A stretch of DNA of 6,918 nt from Betaproteobacteria bacterium (GTDB lineage Bacteria; Pseudomonadota; Gammaproteobacteria; Burkholderiales; Burkholderiaceae). Shown piece after piece: positions 1 through 6,906 of the stretch. The position numbers and the translations under genes were made by a program. The stretch lies in assembly GCA_018969885.1 (NCBI GenBank), contig JAGWXN010000183.1:1-6918 (forward strand), given 5' to 3'. The notes under the pieces are model-generated. The model searched no databases, was not told the DNA's origin, and saw only the letters and a list, made by a program, of their open reading frames with translations. Each line of letters opens with the position of its first letter. Positions within the stretch are counted from its first letter, which is position 1.

Positions 1-145
1 GCTCTCCCAGGATGGACTCCTCGGGCTGTTCGCCGCGGGCGCGGTGGGTCGCGACGTGGTGCTGCAGCCGGCCACGGTCGCCGACATGATGGGGCGCGAC
101 GCCATCGAGAAGCCCTCGCTCGAAGTGGTCTACGAACAAATCTGA
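1..145 (+). CDS. bchX: BchX, C-terminal end only: iron protein of chlorophyllide a oxidoreductase
   Basis: The window opens inside this gene. Reading from base 2, 47 codons run to a TGA at 143-145. The visible protein contains GLLGLFAAGAVGRD, then LQPATVADMM, and ends LEVVYEQI, which I recognise as the BchX C-terminus. BchX is the NifH/BchL-like ATPase of COR: a dimer carrying a [4Fe-4S] cluster that hands electrons, driven by ATP, to BchY-BchZ. The nucleotide-binding loop and cluster cysteines lie upstream of the window, so they cannot be checked here. The identity rests on this tail plus the position 15 bases ahead of bchY, the usual bchX-bchY-bchZ order. The short gap points to one transcript. 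Confidence 0.9.
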   Translation, partial: LSQDGLLGLFAAGAVGRDVVLQPATVADMMGRDAIEKPSLEVVYEQI

Positions 146-160
146 GCCCATGCACCAGCC

Positions 161-1729
161 ATGAACGCGCGCCAACCCATCCCGATCCTGCCGGCAGACG
201 AGTCTGCCGGACAGACGGCCGCTACCGATCCGTCGGCTCAGGCGAGCACCCTGGAGGGGCTGTCCTGCCACGGCGGTCGCGACCAGATGCTCGAGGCTGC
301 GCGGAAAGCCGGCAAGAGCGAAACGCTGGCACGCTACGCAGCCGACTATCCGAAAGGCCCGCACGATCAGCCGCAGAGCATGTGCCCCGCGTTCGGGTCG
401 CTCCGGGTGGGGCTGCGCATGCGGCGTACGCACACCATCCTTTCAGGCTCGGCGTGCTGCGTCTATGGCCTCACCTTCACCTCGCATTTCTACGGTGCGC
501 GTCGCAGTGTTGGCTATGTGCCGTTCAATTCCGAAACGCTGGTCACCGGCAAGCTCTTCGAGGATATCCGGGAGGCGGTCTACCGCGAGGCCGACCCCGA
601 GCGCTATGACGCGCTGGTCATCATCAACCTATGCGTACCCACTGCAAGCGGCGTCCCGCTTCAGCTGCTGCCGCGCGAAATCAACGGCGTTCGCATCATC
701 GGTATCGATGTGCCAGGGTTCGGTGTACCCACGCATGCCGAGGCCAAGGACGTGCTGGCGGGCGCCATGCTGCAGTACGCCCTGAATGAGGCGCGCTCGG
801 GTCCGGTGGCCGCGCCGCGTCAGGGGCGGGTTGCGCTTCCCACCGTCACCTTGCTTGGCGAACTCTTTCCCGCTGACCCGATGACGGTGGGTCAAATGCT
901 TGCGCCGCTCGGGCTTGCGTTGGGCACGACGGTCCCCACCCGTGAATGGCGTGAGCTGTATGCCGCGCTTGATTGCGCAGCAGTGGCCGCAGTGCATCCG
1001 TTCTACACCGCGAGCATTCGGGTCTTCGAGGCCGCTGGCCGCCCGGTGGTGGGGTCGGCGCCCGTGGGCTATGAAGGAACCGCCGAGTGGCTGCGCACAA
1101 TTGGCGAGGCAGCGGGTGTGGGCGAACGCGCCATCGGTGCAGCGCGTGATGCGGTCCTGCCCGGCATTCGCGCAGCGCTTGCCCGCGCACCGATCAAAGG
1201 GCGGATCACCGTGAGCGGCTACGAGGGGTCTGAGCTCCTGGTCGCGCGGCTGCTGATTGAGAGCGGAGCTGATGTGCCCTACGTGGGCTCGGCCTGCCCG
1301 GAAACCGCGTTCAGCGCGGCCGACCGTACCTGGCTCGAGGAGCACGGTACACGTATTCAGTATCGCGCTTCGCTTGAAAACGATCTGGCTGCCATCGAAG
1401 AGTACGGCCCCGATCTTGCCATTGGCACCACGCCTGTGGTGCAGGCGGCCAAGCAGAAAAGCCTGCCTGCACTGTATTTCACCAACCTCATCTCGGCGCG
1501 ACCGCTCATGGGCGCTGCTGGCGCGGGTTCGCTTGCGCAGGTCATCAATGCCGCCATCGGCAACCGCGATCGGTTCGATCAGATGAAGGCGTTTTTCGGC
1601 GATGTTGGTGAGGGCGAGAAAGCGGGTGTCTGGCAGGGCGTGCCCGTCGACCGCCCCGAGTTTCGTGCGCTCACCCGCCGTCGCGTGCAGAAGGCGGCCG
1701 CGCAGCGCAAAGCCGAGGAGATGGGCTGA
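161..1729 (+). CDS. bchY: BchY: chlorophyllide a oxidoreductase subunit Y (522 aa)
   Basis: BchY is one half of the BchYZ catalytic component of COR, a nitrogenase MoFe-like complex. COR reduces the C7=C8 bond of ring B in a chlorin precursor to make the bacteriochlorin ring. Family hallmarks are the stretch around residues 75-125, including [17 protein letters not shown] and the [15 protein letters not shown] block. Cys75, Cys100 and Cys158 have spacings of 25 and 58. As I recall, the cluster-ligand cysteines reported for BchY (62, 87, 145) have the same spacings, so all three ligands appear present behind an N-terminus about 13 residues longer. The C-terminal end is basic and helical. The first ATG at 161 is chosen because [18 protein letters not shown] near residues 35-52 looks conserved and the next in-frame Met (43) would cut it. 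No clear Shine-Dalgarno precedes 161, so translation may depend on coupling to bchX. The stop overlaps the bchZ start as TGATG. Confidence 0.96.
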   Translation: MNARQPIPILPADESAGQTAATDPSAQASTLEGLSCHGGRDQMLEAARKAGKSETLARYAADYPKGPHDQPQSMCPAFGSLRVGLRMRRTHTILSGSACCVYGLTFTSHFYGARRSVGYVPFNSETLVTGKLFEDIREAVYREADPERYDALVIINLCVPTASGVPLQLLPREINGVRIIGIDVPGFGVPTHAEAKDVLAGAMLQYALNEARSGPVAAPRQGRVALPTVTLLGELFPADPMTVGQMLAPLGLALGTTVPTREWRELYAALDCAAVAAVHPFYTASIRVFEAAGRPVVGSAPVGYEGTAEWLRTIGEAAGVGERAIGAARDAVLPGIRAALARAPIKGRITVSGYEGSELLVARLLIESGADVPYVGSACPETAFSAADRTWLEEHGTRIQYRASLENDLAAIEEYGPDLAIGTTPVVQAAKQKSLPALYFTNLISARPLMGAAGAGSLAQVINAAIGNRDRFDQMKAFFGDVGEGEKAGVWQGVPVDRPEFRALTRRRVQKAAAQRKAEEMG

Positions 1730-3192
1730 TGCTAGTCCTCGACCACGATCGTGCGGGCGGCTACTGGGGCGCTGTCTATGTCTTCACCGCAATCAAGGGA
1801 CTGCAGGTAGTGATCGACGGCCCGGTGGGTTGCGAGAACCTACCGGTCACCTCGGTACTTCACTACACCGACGCATTACCGCCCCATGAACTGCCCATCG
1901 TTGTCACCGGCCTGGCCGAAGAGCAGCTGGGTCGTGAGGGCACCGAAAACGCCATGCGGCGCGCGCACGCAGTGCTCGACCCCGACCTGCCTGCTGTGGT
2001 GGTGACCGGATCGATCGCTGAAATGATTGGCGGGGGTGTCACGCCCGAGGGCACCACCATTCAGCGTTTCCTGCCGCGTACGATCGACGAGGACCAGTGG
2101 CAGGCGGCTAACCGCGCCATGCTCTGGCTCTGGTCCGAATATGGCCAGAGAAAAGTGCCTGAGCCCAAGCCCCGCAAGCCGGGTGAGCGGCCGCTGGTCA
2201 ATCTCATTGGCCCGTGTTACGGCACCTTCAATATGCCCAGCGATCTGGCGGAAATCCGTCGACTCGTTGAAGGCATCGGTGCCGAGGTGAATCTCACCTT
2301 TCCGCTGGGCGCACACCTGGCTGATGTCTCCAAGCTTGCGGATGCTCAGGTCAACATCTGCATGTACCGCGAATTTGGTGCGCTCCTCTGCGAAGCGCTT
2401 GAGCGGCCCTGGCTGCAGGCACCGATCGGGCTTCACAGCACCACGCGTTTTCTGCGTGCCCTGGGCGAACTGCTGGGCCTTGATCCCGAGCCCTTCATCG
2501 AGCGCGAGAAGCACACCACCATCAAGCCGGTCTGGGATCTGTGGCGCTCGGTTACCCAGGACTTCTTCAGCACCGCCAGTTTCGCCGTGGTGGCAAGCGA
2601 CACCTACGCACGCGGGCTTCGCAACCTGTTTGAAGTCGAACTCGGCTTGCCCTGTTCGTTCGCCGTGTCGCGTAAGCCTGGCGATAAAACCGACAACGAG
2701 GCGATCCGCAAGCTCTGTCACGAGAAAACGCCGCTGGTGATGTTCGGTAGCTATAACGAGCGCATGTACCTCGCCGAGAAGGGCGCGCGTGCCACCTATG
2801 TGCCGGCCTCGTTCCCGGGTGCCATCATCCGCCGTCACACGGGTACACCGTTCATGGGCTATGCGGGCGCCACCTATCTTGTGCAGGAATTCTGTAACGG
2901 CCTGTTTGATGCGCTGTTTCACATCCTGCCGCTTGGCACCGATATGGATCGCGTCGAGCCCACGCCTACCGGCACGGTTGCTCCCGATGCGCGCAGCCTC
3001 GACTGGGACGAGGACGCCCGCGAGCGACTGGCCGAGCGGGTGGCCGACGAGCCGGTGCTGATACAGATCTCTGTGGCCAAGCGGTTGCGGGACCGCGCTG
3101 AGCGCGAAGCCCGCGAGGCTGGCGAAGACCGTGTGACTGCGGCGCGTGTTGATCGCGCAGCCGGAGTCGTTCGGCAGGCGGTAAGCGTATGA
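1729..3192 (+). CDS. bchZ: BchZ: chlorophyllide a oxidoreductase subunit Z (487 aa)
   Basis: BchZ is the partner of BchY in the catalytic heterotetramer of COR and is related to BchB/NifK. Visible features: an N-terminal block [21 protein letters not shown] followed by VGCENLP, with Cys35, the position reported, as I recall, as the single BchZ ligand of the BchYZ [4Fe-4S] cluster. Next come [13 protein letters not shown] (residues 91-103), the [15 protein letters not shown] segment (about 159-173), and [20 protein letters not shown] (375-394). The C-terminal region [19 protein letters not shown] (about 442-460) is typical of the BchZ/BchB tail. The length is normal for the family. The start codon shares its A with the bchY stop, so the two subunits are probably translationally coupled, which suits a 1:1 complex. 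The last codon and stop overlap a further ATG (ATGA at 3189) opening a small ORF. Confidence 0.96.
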   Translation: MLVLDHDRAGGYWGAVYVFTAIKGLQVVIDGPVGCENLPVTSVLHYTDALPPHELPIVVTGLAEEQLGREGTENAMRRAHAVLDPDLPAVVVTGSIAEMIGGGVTPEGTTIQRFLPRTIDEDQWQAANRAMLWLWSEYGQRKVPEPKPRKPGERPLVNLIGPCYGTFNMPSDLAEIRRLVEGIGAEVNLTFPLGAHLADVSKLADAQVNICMYREFGALLCEALERPWLQAPIGLHSTTRFLRALGELLGLDPEPFIEREKHTTIKPVWDLWRSVTQDFFSTASFAVVASDTYARGLRNLFEVELGLPCSFAVSRKPGDKTDNEAIRKLCHEKTPLVMFGSYNERMYLAEKGARATYVPASFPGAIIRRHTGTPFMGYAGATYLVQEFCNGLFDALFHILPLGTDMDRVEPTPTGTVAPDARSLDWDEDARERLAERVADEPVLIQISVAKRLRDRAEREAREAGEDRVTAARVDRAAGVVRQAVSV

Positions 3193-3332
3193 GTGCTGCC
3201 TCCCTCTCCTCGAACAAAGCCTCATTAAAGAGGCGTACCGAACGTCGTGGCGCGGTGCTGCGGCTGCCTGATCCACGCGGGCCCAGCGTGGAGTTGGCCT
3301 TCACGGCCACCTCAATGGAGAACACCCCATGA
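3189..3332 (+). CDS. Uncertain 47-residue ORF in the usual pufQ slot
   Basis: An ATG at 3189 overlaps the bchZ stop (ATGA), and the frame stays open for 47 codons to a TGA at 3330-3332. That stop itself overlaps the pufB start (ATGA). The predicted peptide begins [20 protein letters not shown] and ends SMENTP. It is basic, polar and Ser/Arg-rich, and has no membrane span. I do not recognise it. It occupies the position where Rhodobacter carries pufQ, but lacks that family's hydrophobic helix. For: both ends couple exactly with neighbouring genes, and AGG about ten bases upstream could serve as a weak ribosome site. Against: it is short, uses less common codons (TTA, AGG, TCA), and two inverted repeats lie within it, which suits an untranslated leader. 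It may be a coupling cistron that delivers ribosomes to pufB, or simply an open reading frame in leader RNA. Confidence 0.35.
   Translation: MSAASLSSNKASLKRRTERRGAVLRLPDPRGPSVELAFTATSMENTP
3219..3234 (+). promoter_or_regulatory. Small inverted repeat upstream of pufB
   Basis: GCCTC (3219-3223) and GAGGC (3230-3234) are perfect reverse complements separated by the six-base loop ATTAAA. The AT-rich loop stands out in GC-rich surroundings. The stem is only five pairs long and no T-run follows, so it is not a convincing terminator. It may be part of the folded leader ahead of pufB. Chance occurrence is possible. Confidence 0.3.
3272..3292 (+). promoter_or_regulatory. Perfect 7-bp hairpin 36 bases upstream of the pufB start
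   Basis: TCCACGC (3272-3278) pairs perfectly with GCGTGGA (3286-3292) across a seven-base loop, GGGCCCA, which contains its own palindrome GGGCCC. No T-run follows, so it is not an intrinsic terminator. A stable stem just ahead of pufB could protect the 5' end of a processed pufBA transcript, as puf mRNA is known to be processed and differentially stabilised in Rhodobacter. The pairing is seen; the role is inferred. The element lies inside the uncertain 47-codon ORF. Confidence 0.5.
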
Positions 3333-3472
3333 GTGGAAAGAGCGTCTCAGGGCTCACTGACGAGGAAGCCCAGGAGTTTCACACGTACTACATGCAAGGT
3401 CTGGTGGGCTTCACGGCAATCGCCGTGATCGCACACATCCTCGTCTGGGCCTGGCGCCCCTGGTTCCACTGA
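3329..3472 (+). CDS. pufB: PufB: LH1 antenna beta polypeptide (47 aa)
   Basis: PufB is the beta subunit of the core light-harvesting ring (LH1). It is a single-span membrane polypeptide that binds bacteriochlorophyll next to PufA around the reaction centre. The N-terminal segment [16 protein letters not shown] (residues 9-24) is the family signature and includes the conserved His18. The membrane span covers about residues 25-42. His36, preceded by Ala at position -4 (A32), is the bacteriochlorophyll ligand, and Trp45 at His+9 is the residue that in LH1 hydrogen-bonds the pigment. The WAWRPWFH ending is classic. A good Shine-Dalgarno GGAG (3317-3320) stands eight bases before the ATG, so pufB can be initiated independently despite the ATGA overlap with the upstream ORF. 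It was too short to be caught by a simple long-ORF search. Unusually, pufA does not follow directly. Confidence 0.97.
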   Translation: MSGKSVSGLTDEEAQEFHTYYMQGLVGFTAIAVIAHILVWAWRPWFH

Positions 3473-3477
3473 TTCCA

Positions 3478-3487
3478 CCCGTTCGGG
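3478..3487 (+). promoter_or_regulatory. Short hairpin covering the weak ribosome site of the 74-aa ORF
   Basis: In the 22-base gap after pufB, CCC (3478-3480) can pair with GGG (3485-3487) around GTTC, or as CCCG/CGGG around TT. The only Shine-Dalgarno-like bases before the next gene, GGGA at 3485-3488, fall in the right arm. Pairing would hide them and reduce initiation of the 74-residue protein compared with the antenna genes. The stem is very short, so this is a tentative call. Confidence 0.25.
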
Positions 3488-3494
3488 AATAGTC

Positions 3495-3719
3495 ATGACA
3501 CCACTCAGCAATACATCGGCTCGGCATGAAGCACGGGGCGATTCACTCGCTTATCACTTCATCTTTGCGGTCTGCTTCGTCACATTTTTGTGCGTAGCGC
3601 TGGTCGCGTCGGTGCTGTTGCTGCCGTGGCGCTCCTGGCTTCCTGGTGCGGAAGGCAGTGAAACCCTGGTGGGCGGTGTCAGGGGCGCGGTTTATACCCT
3701 GATGTCGCATCTCATCTGA
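3495..3719 (+). CDS. Unrecognised 74-aa single-span membrane protein between pufB and pufA (possibly PufQ-like)
   Basis: I do not recognise this protein with certainty. Visible: a polar, charged N-terminus (residues 1-18, with Arg10, Arg14, Asp16), one strongly hydrophobic helix (about 19-43, including FAVCFVTFLCVALVASVLLL), an interfacial PWRSWLPG motif (44-51), and a C-terminal segment (57-74) ending VYTLMSHLI. Its length and one-helix layout match PufQ, the bacteriochlorophyll-related protein normally encoded just before pufB, but I see no firm sequence match. It lacks the Ala-x-x-x-His plus downstream Trp pattern of antenna polypeptides; His21 is near the start of the helix. Other possibilities are a PufX- or gamma-like LH1 accessory subunit or an assembly factor. 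The frame fills the space between pufB (22-base gap) and pufA (14-base gap). By hand count about 64% of third codon positions are G/C, against about 75% in pufA. The ribosome site (GGGA, 3485-3488) is weak. The only Met before the membrane span is the ATG at 3495. Confidence 0.75.
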   Translation: MTPLSNTSARHEARGDSLAYHFIFAVCFVTFLCVALVASVLLLPWRSWLPGAEGSETLVGGVRGAVYTLMSHLI

Positions 3720-3733
3720 ACGGAGATTGATCT

Positions 3734-3916
3734 ATGTGGCGCGTTTGGAAACTGTACGACCCGCTGCGCGCGATGGTTGCGCAAGGCGTTTTCCTCTTTG
3801 GGCTGGCAGCAATGATTCACCTCATTCTGCTCAGCACGACCAGCTTCAATTGGCTCGATGGCATGAGCCAGGCGCAGTACAAGGCCGCTCAGGCCGCGGC
3901 TGCTGCCAAGAAGTAG
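3734..3916 (+). CDS. pufA: PufA: LH1 antenna alpha polypeptide (60 aa)
   Basis: PufA is the alpha subunit of LH1. It pairs with PufB, binds bacteriochlorophyll a and carotenoid in the membrane, and forms the inner wall of the ring around the reaction centre. The protein starts [20 protein letters not shown], the typical LH1-alpha N-terminus. It has one span of about residues 14-34, and His29 preceded by Ala25 (A-x-x-x-H) is the pigment ligand. Trp40 at His+11 within FNWLDG is the tryptophan characteristic of LH1 alpha, and it argues for LH1 rather than a blue-shifted LH2 polypeptide. The tail (residues 44-60) is Ala/Lys-rich, ending [10 protein letters not shown]; tails of this kind vary among species. 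A strong GGAG (3722-3725) lies eight bases before the ATG. The pufB stop is 261 bases upstream because another gene lies between, which is unusual. Confidence 0.97.
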   Translation: MWRVWKLYDPLRAMVAQGVFLFGLAAMIHLILLSTTSFNWLDGMSQAQYKAAQAAAAAKK

Positions 3917-3933
3917 GCGCAGGAAGAAAGGCA

Positions 3934-3959
3934 GGCGGTCCGGCACTCGCCGGTCCGCC
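3934..3959 (+). promoter_or_regulatory. Strong intercistronic hairpin between pufA and pufL
   Basis: GGCGGTCCGGC (3934-3944) and GCCGGTCCGCC (3949-3959) form an 11-position GC-rich stem with a single central T-T mismatch and the four-base loop ACTC. It lies 17 bases after the pufA stop and 30 bases before pufL. No T-run follows, so it is probably not a plain terminator. In Rhodobacter, hairpins in exactly this gap shield the 3' end of pufBA mRNA from exonucleases, so antenna polypeptides outnumber reaction centres. The same role is inferred here from position and stability. The rest of the 73-base gap holds only the pufL ribosome site. Confidence 0.8.
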
Positions 3960-3989
3960 GCCCGAGACGACAGCTGGGAGGGCCCGCAG

Positions 3990-4814
3990 ATGGCGATGTT
4001 GAGCTTCGAAAGAAAATATCGAGTGCGTGGAGGCACGCTGCTCGGAGGCGACCTGTTCGATTTCTGGGTGGGTCCGTTCTACGTGGGGTTCTTTGGTATC
4101 ACCACGGTGTTTTTCACCTTCGTGGGCACCGCGCTCATTCTTTACGGCGCTGCCATCGGTGGCACCTGGAATCTCTGGCAGATCAATATCGCGCCGCCCG
4201 ATCTGAAATACGGATTGGGACTGGCACCGCTCAAGGAGGGCGGCCTATGGCAGATCATTACGGTCTGTGCCATCGGCGCGTTCGGCTCATGGGCGATGCG
4301 CGAAGTTGAAATTTCCCGAAAGCTCGGCATGGGGTATCACGTGCCGGTGGCCTTCAGCTTCGCCATCTTCGCGTATGTCACGCTGGTGGTGATCCGGCCG
4401 ATTCTGTTAGGCGCCTGGGGGCACGGCTTTCCCTACGGCATTCTCAGTCACCTCGACTGGGTTTCCAACGTGGGCTATCAGTATCTGCATTTTCATTACA
4501 ACCCAGCGCACATGATCGCGGTGTCGCTGTTCTTCACCACCGCGCTTGCGCTTGCCATGCACGGCGGCCTGATCCTGTCCTCCACCAACCCCGCCAAGGG
4601 TGAACTGGTGAAGACGCCCGAGCATGAAGACTCTTTCTTTCGCGACATCATCGGCTACTCCGTGGGCACGCTCGGCATTCACCGGCTGGGGCTGTTCCTT
4701 GCGCTGTCGGCGGTGTTCTTCAGTGCGGTCTGCATCGTAATCAGCGGCCCGTTCTGGACCCGCGGCTGGCCCGAGTGGTGGGGCTGGTGGCTGCGGCTGC
4801 CGATCTGGTCCTGA
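3990..4814 (+). CDS. pufL: PufL: photosynthetic reaction centre L subunit (274 aa)
   Basis: PufL is the five-helix membrane subunit that, with PufM, holds the special pair, accessory bacteriochlorophylls, bacteriopheophytins, quinones and the non-haem iron. It aligns almost without gaps to the Rhodobacter sphaeroides L chain; positions here are one higher because the start Met is counted. His154 and His174 correspond to the bacteriochlorophyll ligands L153 and L173, and His169 to L168. His191 and His231 match the iron ligands L190 and L230. Glu213, Asp214 and Ser224 match the QB proton path L212, L213 and L223; L210 is Glu here instead of Asp. Glu105 and Tyr163 match L104 and L162. The protein ends at LPIWS, several residues short of the Rhodobacter tail. 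The first ATG at 3990 gives the expected MA-LSFERKY start and has GGAGG (3977-3981) eight bases upstream; the ATG at 3996 is less likely. Confidence 0.98.
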   Translation: MAMLSFERKYRVRGGTLLGGDLFDFWVGPFYVGFFGITTVFFTFVGTALILYGAAIGGTWNLWQINIAPPDLKYGLGLAPLKEGGLWQIITVCAIGAFGSWAMREVEISRKLGMGYHVPVAFSFAIFAYVTLVVIRPILLGAWGHGFPYGILSHLDWVSNVGYQYLHFHYNPAHMIAVSLFFTTALALAMHGGLILSSTNPAKGELVKTPEHEDSFFRDIIGYSVGTLGIHRLGLFLALSAVFFSAVCIVISGPFWTRGWPEWWGWWLRLPIWS

Positions 4815-4827
4815 CGGGAGACTCTCA

Positions 4828-5817
4828 ATGAAAACAACACTGTTTCCGGTCCCGTACTACCAAAACCTGTTCACCAAGGTTCGGGTCGATGCGCCGACGT
4901 ATCCAGGCGTTCCGCTAGCTCGCGAGCGCGATACCGCCGAGCGGACGGGTGGCATCCACGTGCAGGCACTCGCCTGGTTCGGCAATGCCCAGATCGGTCC
5001 GATCTATCTGGGTTTTCTGGGCGTCGCCTCGCTGATTTTTTTCGTGATCGGCTTTACCGCCATCGGCTGGAACATGCTGGTGCAGGTGAACTACAGCCCG
5101 ATCGAGTTCGTGAAACAGCTCTTCTGGCTGTCAGTCGATCCGCCGTCGGCTAAATACGGCCTGCGCCTGCCGCCCATGAATGAAGGTGGCTGGTGGTTGT
5201 TCTCAGGCTTCTTCATCACCGTGTCCATTCTTCTCTGGTGGGCTCGGGTTTATCGGCGGGCACGCGCACTGGGTCTGGGCACGCACATCGCCTGGGGGTT
5301 TGCGGCAGCCATCTGGCTGTTTCTGGTGCTGGGCTTGTTCCGGCCCGTGTTGATGGGCTCGTGGTCAGAGGCAGTGCCGTTTGGAATCTTCTCCCATCTC
5401 GACTGGACCACGGCTTTCTCGCTTCGCTACGGGAACCTGTTCTACAACCCGTTCCACATGTTGTCGATCGCCTTCCTCTATGGCTCGGCGCTGTTGTTTG
5501 CGATGCATGCGGCCACCATTCTTGCGGTCGGCCGCTACGGTGGCGAGCGCGAGATCGAGCAGATTTATGACCGGGGCACGGCGAGCGAACGCGCAGCGCT
5601 CTTCTGGCGCTGGACCATGGGCTTTAACGCTACGATGGAGTCGATTCACCGCTGGGCGTGGTGGTTTGCAGTGCTCACCTGCATCACCGGCGGCATCGGC
5701 ATCCTGCTCACCGGCACGGTGGTCGACAACTGGTATCTGTGGGCGGTCAAGCATGGTGTCGCACCCGCCTATCCCGAGATCTGGGGTCCGGTCCCTGATC
5801 CCTCGGTCGCGAAATAA
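4828..5817 (+). CDS. pufM: PufM: photosynthetic reaction centre M subunit (329 aa)
   Basis: PufM is the second core subunit of the type-II reaction centre, pairing with PufL in the membrane. Compared with R. sphaeroides M, numbering in the conserved core is offset by eight. His190 and His210 correspond to the bacteriochlorophyll ligands M182 and M202, and Tyr218 to M210, which tunes primary charge separation. His227, Glu242 and His274 match the iron ligands M219, M234 and M266, and Trp260 matches M252 at the QA site. Leu222 occupies M214, so a normal bacteriopheophytin is expected. The N-terminus is about eight residues longer, and the C-terminus extends about 20 residues beyond Rhodobacter M as [21 protein letters not shown], like Rubrivivax-type M chains from species with PufC. 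GGGAG (4816-4820) precedes the ATG by seven bases. The gap after pufL is 13 bases, so L and M are probably made together. Confidence 0.98.
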   Translation: MKTTLFPVPYYQNLFTKVRVDAPTYPGVPLARERDTAERTGGIHVQALAWFGNAQIGPIYLGFLGVASLIFFVIGFTAIGWNMLVQVNYSPIEFVKQLFWLSVDPPSAKYGLRLPPMNEGGWWLFSGFFITVSILLWWARVYRRARALGLGTHIAWGFAAAIWLFLVLGLFRPVLMGSWSEAVPFGIFSHLDWTTAFSLRYGNLFYNPFHMLSIAFLYGSALLFAMHAATILAVGRYGGEREIEQIYDRGTASERAALFWRWTMGFNATMESIHRWAWWFAVLTCITGGIGILLTGTVVDNWYLWAVKHGVAPAYPEIWGPVPDPSVAK

Positions 5818-5829
5818 CAGGAGCCCGAC

Positions 5830-6906
5830 ATGGCGTACTTCAGAATCGCCCTGGTCGCTGCCGCAGGTGTCCTGGCGAGCGCATTGCTCGCAGGCTGCGA
5901 GCGCTTGCCCATGGACACCAAGCAGATCGGCTATCGCGGCACCGGCATGGAGAAAGTCACCAATCCAAGGATTCAGGCGGCCAATGCCTCGCGCCACGAG
6001 GCCCCGGCCGCGCTTGATCCGGCCGACTCCAGCGGTCCGAAGGCGGCCCAGGTCTATCAAAACGTCAAAGTGCTGGGCCATCTCAGTGTGGGTGAGTTCA
6101 CCCGCACCATGATTGCCATGAGCAACTGGGTGGCCCCCGAGCAGGGCTGCGTCTATTGCCATAACCCGGCAAATTTTGCCGATGACTCGATGCAGACCAA
6201 GGTCGTTTCGCGCCGCATGTTGCAAATGACGCAGGAGATCAACGGCAACTGGAAAAACCACGTCGCCGATACCGGGGTCACCTGCTATACCTGCCACCGC
6301 GGCAAGAACGTGCCCGAGTACAAGTGGTTCGCCGATCCTCCGGCACCCACCGCAGGCCGTATGCTCGGTAACGACTTTGGCCAGAACAAGGCGGGTAAGG
6401 CCTCGGTGGGTAACGCATCGCTGCCCTACGACCCGTTCACCCCGTATCTGCTGGGCAAAGACGAGATCCGCGTCACGGCCACCACTGCGTTGCCGGTGAA
6501 CGCGCAGGTGCCGCTTAAGCAGGCTGAAGTCACCCATGGGCTCATGATCCACATGTCCGAAGGCCTGGGCGTGGGCTGTGTGCATTGCCACAACACGCGC
6601 GCGTTTGCTGAGTGGAATCAAAGCCCGCCGGCACGCGTTCAGGCCTGGCACGGCATCCGCATGGTTCGTGACCTGAATAACGTATTCATGGTGCCGCTTA
6701 CGCCAGGGCAGCCCAAGGAGCGGTTGGGCCGCACAGGCGATATCGCCAAGATCAACTGCGCCACCTGCCATCAAGGGGCCAACAAGCCGTTGAACGGCGC
6801 GAAGATGCTCACCGCTCACCCGGAGCTTGCGAAGCCACCGGGCGCAACGGTGCGTACCTCAGCGCTGCAAACGGATCAATCAACGCCCAACACGCATACC
6901 CAGTAA
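5830..6906 (+). CDS. pufC: PufC: tetraheme cytochrome c subunit of the reaction centre (358 aa)
   Basis: PufC sits on the periplasmic face of the reaction centre and re-reduces the oxidised special pair through four c-type haems. A lipoprotein signal is visible: a basic/hydrophobic N-terminus and lipobox LLAGC, with Cys23 as the lipid-bearing first residue of the mature protein. The four haem-binding motifs are CVYCH (107-111), CYTCH (152-156), CVHCH (250-254) and CATCH (310-314). Spacing relative to the Blastochloris viridis cytochrome suggests Met94, Met130 and Met239 as sixth ligands of haems 1-3 and His144 (in WKNHV) for haem 4. All ligands are therefore in place. The C-terminal tail after about residue 330 is polar and probably variable. 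AGGAG (5819-5823) lies six bases before the ATG. It follows pufM by 12 bases as the last puf gene; no pufX is seen. Only 12 bases remain after the stop. Confidence 0.98.
   Translation: MAYFRIALVAAAGVLASALLAGCERLPMDTKQIGYRGTGMEKVTNPRIQAANASRHEAPAALDPADSSGPKAAQVYQNVKVLGHLSVGEFTRTMIAMSNWVAPEQGCVYCHNPANFADDSMQTKVVSRRMLQMTQEINGNWKNHVADTGVTCYTCHRGKNVPEYKWFADPPAPTAGRMLGNDFGQNKAGKASVGNASLPYDPFTPYLLGKDEIRVTATTALPVNAQVPLKQAEVTHGLMIHMSEGLGVGCVHCHNTRAFAEWNQSPPARVQAWHGIRMVRDLNNVFMVPLTPGQPKERLGRTGDIAKINCATCHQGANKPLNGAKMLTAHPELAKPPGATVRTSALQTDQSTPNTHTQ

Noticed and set aside
629..1345. A 238-codon minus-strand open frame opposite bchY
   Set aside because: It is a shadow of bchY without motifs or a plausible ribosome site.
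1876..3276. A 466-codon minus-strand open frame opposite bchZ
   Set aside because: It is antisense to an intact BchZ with its Cys35 ligand and family motifs. The predicted protein is a low-complexity His/Arg-rich shadow without a recognisable domain.
2880..3330. PpsR/CrtJ-type operator (TGT-N12-ACA) or a sigma-70 promoter before pufB
   Set aside because: Reading by eye I found no correctly spaced TGT/ACA pair and no convincing -35/-10 pair. A near match around 2904-2923 has 15 rather than 12 bases between half-sites.
3189..3332. Calling the 47-codon ORF pufQ from its position
   Set aside because: It has no hydrophobic helix and is much shorter than PufQ (about 70-75 residues), so position alone does not justify the name.
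3495..3719. A second LH1 beta or alpha polypeptide
   Set aside because: It has one membrane span and aromatic residues at the interface, but no His in the middle of the helix with Ala at -4 and no Trp at +9 or +11.
3934..3959. Rho-independent terminator after pufA
   Set aside because: The stem is strong but no run of T follows, and pufL begins 30 bases later with a good ribosome site.
5365..6819. A 484-codon open frame on the minus strand across pufM and pufC
   Set aside because: It lies opposite two certain genes whose motifs are all intact. The translation resembles no family I know, and long antisense frames are expected in GC-rich genes.
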